From contig JAANDG010000272.1 in assembly GCA_036852015.1 (NCBI GenBank), positions 1-64,000 of the forward strand: 64,000 nucleotides of DNA, read 5' to 3'. The notes below the pieces were generated by a model. It was not told where the DNA came from and searched no databases. It was given only the letters and a program-made list of their open reading frames with translations. The DNA comes from Pelodera strongyloides. Lineage: Eukaryota > Nematoda > Chromadorea > Rhabditida > Rhabditidae. Made by a program: the position numbers and the translations under genes. Shown here one piece after another: positions 33,632 to 41,308 of the stretch (positions are counted from its first letter, which is position 1; each line of letters starts with the position of its first letter).

Positions 33632-36600
33632 TGTGTGTGTGGTGTGGTGTGTGGTGTGTGTGGTGTGTGGTGTGTGGTGTGTGGTGTGTGGTGTGTGGTG
33701 TGTGTGTGTGTGTGTGTGTGTCGTTGAACTTCTGGACGCGGCGCTTTCTGTTTCGCGCGGAGCACGCGCAGAGGATCATGCTGCATAGATTCATAAAATT
33801 TCATAAATGTAGCTTACGCGGAATCCGGACCCGCCAATGTCCCATAGTTGCAGTGTGCCGCCGTGCGTACTAGACAAAAACCGTTCCGTCCCATACATTG
33901 CAAATTCACCAAAGGTTTCGGTCGAATCAAAAGTCACCTCGTGTATTAGCGGACTTGCCTCAATAGTGTCTTCTTATTAATTAAAAAGGAAATTAAAAGG
34001 AATTATGTTTATAGAAAACGGGACGAAATTTTAAAGGGACAGGCCCGTCAAAGTAAGCCTATGTTTACTATATGTTCATAAATAAAGTTTTTTTATTACA
34101 ATATATACAGTCACCTAAATTCACCCTGGGGAAATTTTGACGATTTGAATTTTGACGACGGTAAATTTTCTCCGAGAGACAGTTTTCTCCAGGGGTAAAC
34201 GGAGTGGTGAATACGGCCTCAGCTCATCGTATATGTATACCTATGCCGCTCGGAAGAAAAACACAGCAGATTTCAAAGCTCCATATGCAAATTTTGATCG
34301 CATTCTAATTTAACGATAAATTTACATATGCAGCTTTGAGGTTTGCAGTTTTAAAGCGAAATACTAGCCCCTTTGGAAAATTTGCATATGATAAGCAAAT
34401 CCTGTGTATCCTATGCTAATTTTGCACGATTGCCGTGGACGATCGCGTAAAATTAGCATAGGATACATAGGATTTGCTTATCATATGCAAATTTTCCAAA
34501 GGGGCTAGTATTTCGCTTTAAGGTGCAATATATGATGAGCTCATCGGAAAGTTTCCCAGTGTGAAATTTGGTTTGTATATATTGTAATAAAATGTAGGTT
34601 TCCTTTGATGTGCCTGTCCCTTTCTTTTTTCTTGTTAGTTCTTGTTTTGTTAGTTTTGGTTTGTTCTTGTTTTTCCTTCTTTCTTTTGGTAAGCTCTTTT
34701 TGTTTGCTCTAGTTGCCAACTACTCGAAGCAAACGGGATAAATTGACTGTGAGTGGTAATTTTTTTTCGATGGTAAGCTAAAAGTCTTTTTACGCTTCAG
34801 AAGCGTGCATGTATTATCAAGGGTGGTACAAAAGCATGTATCAGAGGTCCAGTGGCCGTATGCACGAACGCGCCGGGAAGCTCCCAGCCTCCCAGTGGTC
34901 GATGAGAGAATGGGAGGGATCGCACGAATCAGAGACACACAGAGACAAATTCTCCCACCCTGGGAGGTTCCCGTGCATACGGCCCCAGTAGGCGCCTAGT
35001 TGTTTCGAGTTCTAGATGGTAAATTTTTCGATGTCTTCCGGCTAGGACTAGACATACTAAATATTGACAACAACAAAAATCTATGCTTACAAATCTGATG
35101 GCGTCCAGGTCCCACAACTGTATGTACTGATGACACTTTCTGTAGTTTATAACTTCGTCGGAAGCCGATAAACAGTATTTCTGTCCCGATCGTTCGAAGA
35201 GTTTGACACCTTTGATAGGATGGGCAAGTGTTACGTGGATCGGCCTGCAATTTCAGGATAATTAGCGGCAATTTCTGGATAATTAACAAGATATCAGTTG
35301 ATAGCTATATCTAGTTCATAATCACCGAAGCTTGAAACTTAAAAAGCACGCCAGTTGTGTGCGAAAAGCTCGCCGCAAACTTTTGCCGACCGAAAATGAT
35401 CTAAACCTCACCATTTCCGAGAATCCCAATTTTTTCGTATTTTTTCTTCTCGAAGCATGGCGTCATATGTCCTAAACGATATATTTTCGGGCTTAGGCTT
35501 AGGCTTAGGCTTAGGCTTAGGCTTAGGCTTAGGCTTAGGCTTAGGCTTAGGCTCAGGCTCAGGGCTTAGGGGGCTTATGCTTAGGATAGGATAATAAAAA
35601 TAGTAATGAAAGGTCGCGCTTACAAACCTCACGGGTGAAAAATCGGCATTTTCGAACTCGGCGTCGCATAAGGAAACTTTCAGGTGATAGTCCTGGAACG
35701 AAATTGCTTGGTTCGAATCAATTTGTTGCACCACATTGGAAATGGGTCAGCCAATTTGGTGACCTCTTCATAACCACGTGGTGACCAACTTCCACGAAAG
35801 GCTGTCATTAACTGGTCACCAATTGGTCACGAACCGGTCACGAACCCGGCACCGCATGTTTTTTTCGGTGAAAACCATTTGGTGATGAGCTCACGGCTAT
35901 ATTTTTGTGGGTTCGCCAATTATTTCGTTTTGCTCTGTAATTCTACTTCTCTGGTTTAGCGTCAGTCGTGTTGGTGTTCTTTTTTTTCTTGGATAATTTG
36001 AATAAGATAATTACATTGGGACAATTGAGTATTAAAATACAATAAGTTAATTGAGTAAGAATTACATCACGAACAGTTAGAAGTCAAAATAATCATATAT
36101 TTTAAAGAACCGAAACCGAACGGAAATTGAAGAAAAAATCGAAAAGAAAACTTATCTTGTTAAAAAAAATCATACCCGAATTTTCCGCATCCACACCTTA
36201 TTATCCGTCAAAATCCTGAAAAATTGTTTATTTACTAACATGAAAAAATGGGTACATAATGTTAACACATAATATGTACAGGCCGCGCACCACCATCCGT
36301 CAAAATCCTGAAAAATTGTTTATTTACTAACATGAAAAAATGGGTACATTATGTTCACACATAATATGTACAGGTTGTTTATTTTAACAACAAGATATTA
36401 ATATTTAGTCTAGAATAGGTGCACATGTACAAACAAGTTTTAAAGCAAAGTTCCGGCCGGTTTTTGAAACATATAGTGGACAACTTCAATCGTATGTGCT
36501 TACATATGATGCATAAAATTACATATGAAAATTACACGTTAATTTACATATGATGCATAAAAATACTTTTTGGGTAAAAAATGGGCCGGCATTTCACTTT

Positions 36601-37208
36601 AATGGCGCACGTACATCTCGCCGTGTACGTCTCGCCGCGCACCACATAGTCGTCTCCGTGTCCACATTCTCGTCAGATTCTCAAACGCGCGTTGAGCAAG
36701 GCCGGCGGCTACTGAACAAAGTTGCAGCGCACTCGTTTACCAGTTTGGGCATCAATTTTCGCGTCTCATTGTCGCGACTATCCTTCGGAGCGCGAAATCG
36801 CGCAAGGCTTCCCGCGGCGTGAAATCGCACAAGGCTTCCCGCCGCACGAAATCGCGCAAGGCTTCCCGCCGCGCACCACCAGTGTTTCGTCAATGAACTC
36901 TCAAAGACTAAGCATGAACCCATTCTTAAACCTAAAAGTAAAGTCTGAACGATAAAACAAAAAGTTCTAAACCTAAACGAGAATCAAAGGAACGCAACTT
37001 ATCAAACTCACGTGCGAAACCTTTTGCACAACGGCAGGACGTTCTGGTGCAGGAATTTCGGTCTCAAATGTGAGAAAATAATTTCCAGCACTTCATTAGG
37101 AAGGATGCTTAAGTAATCTAGATTCGCAGGATTGATACTAGATTGATCTAGCTCAGCTTGAGCATTTTCGACTAATTTGGCCTTTTTAGTAGCTGGAGCC
37201 TGATCCAT
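29849..37208 (-). CDS. F-box and WD40-repeat protein (probable SCF substrate adaptor), 10 recognised exons
   Basis: Exons in transcript order: 37208-37012, 36215-36176, 35692-35628, 35471-35412, 35244-35091, 33972-33818, 33370-33251, 32484-32416 (weaker), 30713-30569, 29992-29849. The F-box lies in exons 1-2: [20 protein letters not shown], then [14 protein letters not shown]. Beta-propeller blades follow: KYCLSASDE...[59 protein letters not shown] and [15 protein letters not shown], ending PTDNS and TAA. The combination is that of FBXW proteins, where the F-box binds SKP1 and the propeller binds substrate (known). Which FBXW member this is cannot be told. Two junctions do not close in phase: exon 5 to 6 needs one extra base and exon 8 to 9 needs two, so small exons are probably missed. 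A 27-nt GT...AG in-frame insert interrupts exon 5. Confidence 0.8.
30017..30190. repeat. CCGG MITE copy 10 (last intron of the F-box/WD40 gene)
   Basis: The ends are TTAAAGCGAAATACCGGTCG and CCGACCGGTATTTCGCTTTA, with a core CTTATGCAAATGAACATAAA. It lies 25 bp upstream of the last exon's start on the minus strand. Confidence 0.85.
30409..30600. repeat. Imperfect CATACTTTGACTTGAC repeats spanning a donor site
   Basis: The words ACTTTGACATACTGGCATAC and ACTTGACTTGACATACTTTG recur several times. On the minus strand they include the donor of exon 30713-30569 (GTAAGT) and several further near-copies of the exon end (CAGTATGTCAAAGTAAG). Confidence 0.7.
30793..30847. repeat. TTAGGC-type array 4
   Basis: About nine CCTAAG hexamers with one GAGCCT and one CTAAGT variant. 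In the F-box/WD40 transcript (minus strand) it reads CTTAGG and ends about 80 nt before the acceptor of exon 30713-30569. Confidence 0.9.
31519..31765. repeat. TTAAAGGGACA-ended MITE, intact copy
   Basis: The left end TTAAAGGGACATAAAATCTA and right end GGCCTGTCCCTTTAA are inverted, and inner CATAATGTATATA arms pair with TATATACATTATG. It shares the TTAAAG end word with the other MITEs but is a separate family. Confidence 0.8.
32565..32855. repeat. 21-bp minisatellite (CTATGGGACCACCCACGACGT)
   Basis: Roughly twelve to thirteen units, each 21 bp and therefore in phase with codons, with point variation such as ATGATTCTACC and TGTAGAGCCACTC. Both strands stay open (THDVYG repeats on plus, GGPIDVV on minus), but no splice sites or domain support a gene. 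It lies just upstream of the acceptor of exon 32484-32416 on the minus strand. Confidence 0.9.
32964..33163. repeat. CCGG MITE copy 11
   Basis: The left end has a small internal duplication (GCGAAATACGGAAATACCGG). The right end is GGGCCGGCATTTCGCTTTA. It lies in the intron after exon 33370-33251 of the F-box/WD40 gene. CT-rich repeats follow at 33181-33240. Confidence 0.8.
33419..33720. repeat. CCGG MITE copy 12, left half only, replaced by a ~220-bp (GT)n tract
   Basis: The left half (GTAAAGCGAAATACAGGCCG to TATGCTAATTTGCTCGAATT) is normal. At about 33500 the sequence passes directly into GT repeats, including GTGTGGT blocks, to 33720. The right half is missing. Cys/Val and Thr/His ORFs here are simple-repeat by-products. 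Confidence 0.85.
34031..34624. repeat. TTAAAGGGACA-ended MITE, copy 2, carrying nested elements
   Basis: The left end TTAAAGGGACAGGCCCGTCA and right end GATGTGCCTGTCCCTTT match the copy at 31519-31765, with inner TTTATTACAATATATAC mirrored by GTATATATTGTAATAAAA. Inside sit a partial GTATTCACC element (about 34110-34220) and the 171-bp hairpin (34351-34521). Confidence 0.75.
34351..34521. repeat. 171-bp near-perfect hairpin MITE, copy 2
   Basis: The arms run from TTAAAGCGAAATACTAGCCC to GGGCTAGTATTTCGCTTTAA, almost perfectly complementary, with loop sequence around ATTGCCGTGGACGATCG. It is nested in the TTAAAGGGACA element, in the F-box/WD40 intron between exons 35244-35091 and 33972-33818. 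Confidence 0.95.
34785..35055. repeat. Repeat E, copy 2, with a GGCCGTATGCACG insert at the same site as copy 1
   Basis: Left flank ACGCTTCAGAAGCGTGCATG and CAGAGGTCC, right flank CAGTAGGCGCC and GATGTCTTCCGGCTAGGAC, correspond to repeat E. The insert (about 34851-34986) has ends AGTGGCCGTATGCACGAA and CGTGCATACGGCCCC and CCGGGAAGCTCCC/GGGAGG arms, a diverged relative of the GTATTCACCA family. Confidence 0.65.
35127..35153 (-). other. 27-nt in-frame GT...AG insert within a WD40 blade
   Basis: On the minus strand the codons for SASDE are followed by 27 nt beginning GTTATA and ending CATCAG, then by codons for YIQLWDLD. Leaving the 27 nt out restores a standard blade, SASDEYIQLWD; leaving it in adds VINYRKCHQ. 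It is shorter than known animal spliceosomal introns, so a 9-residue loop insertion is the default reading. Confidence 0.7.
35490..35572. repeat. TTAGGC-type array 5 before exon 35471-35412
   Basis: About thirteen TTAGGC hexamers on the plus strand, so the F-box/WD40 transcript reads CCTAAG, as in the LARP4 transcript. The array ends about 18 nt before the acceptor. Confidence 0.9.
36203..36386. repeat. 92-bp tandem duplication of the 3' splice site of F-box/WD40 exon 2
   Basis: Units at 36203-36294 and 36295-36386 share ATCCGTCAAAATCCTGAAAA and the following TTGTTTATTTACTAAC and AATATGTACAGG with few changes. Read on the minus strand, each contains CAATTTTTCAG followed by the first 13 nt of exon 2. 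The unit nearer the exon is the functional one, and the other is a decoy 92 nt upstream. The junction between units carries CCGCGCACCACC, a word from the GC-rich repeat. Confidence 0.9.
36439..36602. repeat. CCGG MITE copy 13
   Basis: The ends are TTAAAGCAAAGTTCCGGCCG and GGGCCGGCATTTCACTTTAA. The interior is rearranged, with repeated ACATATGATGCATAAAA. Confidence 0.75.
36603..36892. repeat. GC-rich repeat with 27-28-bp tandem units (F-box/WD40 intron 1)
   Basis: CpG-rich, with CATCTCGCCG and repeated CGCGCACCAC words like 12130-12492. From about 36788 three to four units of CGAAATCGCGCAAGGCTTCC end in CGCCGCGCACCACC. The cluster directly abuts MITE copy 13. Confidence 0.7.
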
Positions 37209-37271
37209 TTGGTGAAAACTCTGAAATAGTATTATTCTCGTGAATGAGTTACTCAGCTCATAAATAGATAC

Positions 37272-37429
37272 AGTAAAGGGGTATAACATCCGGTTTTCAC
37301 AAGGTCTGACACCGAATGTATTTAATATAATCGAGGTTCGATATTTATTCTAATTTTCTAATAATATTCTATGAACAAGGGAACAATCTATGAACGAATA
37401 CTACAAAAACCGGCTGTTATTTCGCTTAA
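37272..37429. repeat. MITE of the GTATAAC family upstream of the F-box/WD40 start
   Basis: The left end GTAAAGGGGTATAACATCCG and right end CCGGCTGTTATTTCGCTTAA are inverted. Its right TTAA is the left TTAA of the next element. It lies 64 bp upstream of the ATG at 37208, so it may lie in the promoter or 5' UTR. Confidence 0.7.
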
Positions 37430-37602
37430 AGCGAAATACCACCCGGTTTTTGAAAAACATCGAGTAGATCAGCATTCCTATGCAGCTTATGCAAACGAGC
37501 ATAAATTAGAATAAAAAATCGAGCTAAATTCGAGCAGCATAAATACGTAAGAATTCAGTTGTCCACGATGCGCTTCAAAAACCGGCTGTTATTCCGCTTT
37601 AA
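37426..37602. repeat. CCGG MITE copy 14, abutting the previous MITE
   Basis: The ends are TTAAAGCGAAATACCACCCG and CCGGCTGTTATTCCGCTTTA. The core has GCTTATGCAAACGAGCATAA. The shared TTAA with 37272-37429 means the two were inserted side by side. Confidence 0.85.
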
Positions 37603-39546
37603 ACAAACATAACGAGAAAAACCGGAGTATGTTGATGTTTGAGTCCGTTTGGTTACAGTTGAGCACCAAATACGTAATTTGGCCCTCCTACTCCCAAATG
37701 CCAATGGGGTTAACCAGATGACTACCCTGGCCCTGGGACCTTTATGATTAAAATTCTTCTCGACACAGTAATTAGGGAATTGGCTCCCAGGTAAAAGGTC
37801 GAGTATGCTTCGTTAGCACCCAATGATAGCAACATCTGTTCAGCATACCAGGCTTTCAGCGGTATAAATTATAAGTCTTGTGTAATCCCCCTCCCTAGCA
37901 CTGTGCATCAAGAAGCTAGTCGAACTTTTTATCATAATCAGTGCCTCACCATCTCAATTCAAAAACGGAAACAGAATCCTTTTCAATTCAATGTTTCCAC
38001 AGCGGGAATCAGTAGGATCAACAAACATACATTACTTATAATTTTTTTTTTACTTTGAACTTACGGTTACTGTATCACAAAAACTAACCTCTCACACCGA
38101 ACGCACAAAAATCATTCAATGTAAAACAACAAACTTCTCATCCGCAAAACTTTATTTCTCTGCGGTAATTGAGGCAATTACAAATCAAAACGCACAATAA
38201 TAATAAATTCGAAATATGTGATAAAACTTTGGCGAATAGTACGAGCTTGCTTATTATTGATACAAACACAAAAACTATAATATAATAAGTATGCCTTCAC
38301 GAAAACCTATGTACACTATAAAAAAAACTGGAGCAGTGCTTGGGCATCAGGCAATAAAATATGGACTTACATAAATTCTAATTAATCAAACATATACATA
38401 GGATGTAGGTGTATTAAACAAAGGCGTTAATAAGTAAATGGTTCAAAATGCGCACAATGATGCTACAAATACCGTACCATCAGTTAAAAGTCAAATTCCC
38501 GCAAAAATTCAAAATCTGAAAAATCTGAAATCACAAAGCTGGGCTAAAACGAGTAATAAAATCATAGCATAAAACCATAAGAGACCTGAAGTAGTTAAAT
38601 AAGCGATACTCACAAAAGTACCGTACACTAGAACACATCAATTCAAATTTCCTCAATTTGCACAAGTCCTGAACTAGCATACGGCATTGACAATCATAAA
38701 ACGAAACAATAATAATAATTAAAAATCGGACTATATCCGAAATATCACCCGAATTAACACTTGAAACATTGGTGCAAATCACGACACCAATCTTGAAAAT
38801 AATAATATAATCAATAAAAAAAATCGATTGAAACTGCAAGTACAGTAACCATGTAGTAGAAAGAGAGGATGCAATTTAGGAAAGACGCTGAGTATACTAT
38901 AAAATATGAAACACGAACAAATTAGATAAACTCGATTAATCAATAAGGCAGGTTAGAGAGTTTTGAAGTATAATATCAAGCCTTAAAGTCGAAAGCTTAT
39001 GGATTTGTAACCAAACCGGGTGCATCAAAGCTTACAGAATAAGGGGTAGGATTAGTTAATGCAATTAATTATCAATACCAAACATCAATCAATCAATAAA
39101 GGTACCAATCAATCAATAAAGGTACCAATCAATCAATAACAAAACATTAGAGAGCAATGAGTTGACAGCTGGCAGTGTGCTAGTCGATAAAGTAAGGCCT
39201 ATAGCTGATCAGCATAAAACTTCATAAAAAAAATCAATAAATCAATAACACAAAATCAATGAGATGCAAAAAGTGAGCTGAGACAAAGACACGCAGACAT
39301 TGGGACCCTGTGTGTGTGCGGGGGAGGCATGGAGAGAGGAGAGAAAGAGAGCAATAAGAGACAGGCTAATAAGGGAGACAGAGAAAAAAAACAAGTAGGT
39401 CTCACAAGTCTCATACGAGTATTCAGCTAATGGAACCACCAAACCATCCACGACGGTACAGGAAATAGTAAACCTATTCTACGGACGCGGGGTGCTACGA
39501 TAAAGCGCATGGGTTAAATTCCTAGACAAGGACCTAGGACTCAACT
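37603..39546. other. Intergenic region between TCF 3' end and F-box/WD40 5' end
   Basis: AT-rich with no gene recognised. A minus-strand AATAAA lies at 38151-38156, about 1.4 kb past the TCF stop, and could serve a long 3' UTR; this is weak. A short tandem motif AATCAATCAATAAAGGTACC repeats near 39085-39140. Confidence 0.5.
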
Positions 39547-41231
39547 CTAAGCAAATGCGTCCTGCTGCAGGGCCACTTCATTCAACGCCTGTTGCGTCAA
39601 CGTTGGGTCGTCGCACTCGTCGATATCGCTCTCCGAGTCAGAGACGCCCTCGTCATCGAGGAGCTCGTCATCAATGTCGACCTCCTCGTCCAACTTGGAC
39701 CGCTTCGTGAGCGTCGTGTCCATGTTCTCGTCCTTCATACTGCCCAACAAGTGCTCGCCGCTCGAGATCGAACCCTCCGTTGTAGAGGATGCAGACCTAA
39801 AAGAATAAAATCTTATTAGATAAAGTTGGAGGTGCTGTTTGTTTGTATTTTTGTATGATGTGTGTTACGCTCCAAAATAAAGATTGGTTCACCCGACTGG
39901 TAATTACATCACAGAGTTAAATGATCGTTTTGGGCTGGCGAAACTAAAGCTACGTGGTTTGTGGATACGGTGCACTAGGGAAAAGTAAAGTGAGGTGGTA
40001 CGGTACTTATAGTAAGCTAAAATTCTGAATTTCCAATCGTGCAAACAGATAAAGTACTGGTGATAAGGGAAGATAAGGTATAGTAAGATAGTCATCCAAA
40101 TTACTAACACTACCTATGGCAAAGGTAAGGTAAGGATGATATGTCGGGCTGTACGGTAACATTTCCACACCTACCTAACGCGTACCATATTCAACGCTAC
40201 TCAGCATTTCAGCAATACTGGGAGCGTCATATATATATCCACAATTTCAAACTATTGAACCTCAGTGAATGCCCAGAAGCCATATTCACCACTCAATTCC
40301 CCAAGGGGAATTCCCCGTCTTTGTCTCTGCGTGTCTCGTATTAGAATGCTATTTTCTGTCCCCAGGGAATATTTTCCCCCGAGTGATGGAATCGTAGTGG
40401 TGAATGTGGCCACAGGTCTGCTATCACTCACACGTGAAACATCAACAGTCGTGTGCACCAAAAATCACTAAATTATGAAATAATCAAGTTAATCAATCAA
40501 TAACGAGAAAACAAACCTCTCCATCGAGTACTCGCACTTCTTCTTTCTCTTGCAGAACTTGCACCACAGTTCCTGATGGTTGATGCCAAATCGAGCACGG
40601 CACTTTTTGAACTCGCCCATGTCTGTAAGATAGAAACAATACAATAAGCATTAAGCATAGCATAATAATAATATAAGATAAAGGAGAAAAGTTTGAAGTT
40701 TGGTATGTCCGCAACGGAGCTCCGACAAACGAATTATACTATGTAAAGGGTGTAAAAGGAGAGTAGGAGCTCAGTTTTAAGCAAGCTAAACCATTCGTCC
40801 CAGGAGGCGATAGCCCAATGTGTAATGCTAAACAGGCTATAATTTCCATGCGTAATTTCGGAGATGGTCGCTTAGTTGAGAGTCGAACCATAAATTATCA
40901 CTGATACGTTTCACCCAAATCTATATATTTGCATTTGCCTCCGGAGATGGTCAAAGCCAATCCGGAGATGGTTGATGCGTAATTTTACGCATAGATTTAT
41001 AGCCTGATGCTAAAGTACTTCAATAGCCATACCCAAACGGTATCTCCCTCTTATGGTCCCTCTGCTTGTCAAAATACTCCCATCCCGCTAAACTCTGATC
41101 ACCCGCTCAGCTTTTCTAACAACCGCCCAAGATACCGTATCCCTTGTGAACAAACAAAGGAGCGCGCAATAGATACACAAGAGCGGGAACAACCACTATG
41201 ATGATGATGTTAAGTGTTGATAATGACCCGT

Positions 41232-41308
<77 letters not shown>

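Noticed and set aside
33481..33873. Cys/Val-rich and Thr/His-rich ORFs
   Set aside because: Translations of a (GT)n microsatellite.
41233..41307. CRISPR-like regular repetition
   Set aside because: Simple GA dinucleotide tract; there are no spacers, and the genome is clearly that of an animal.
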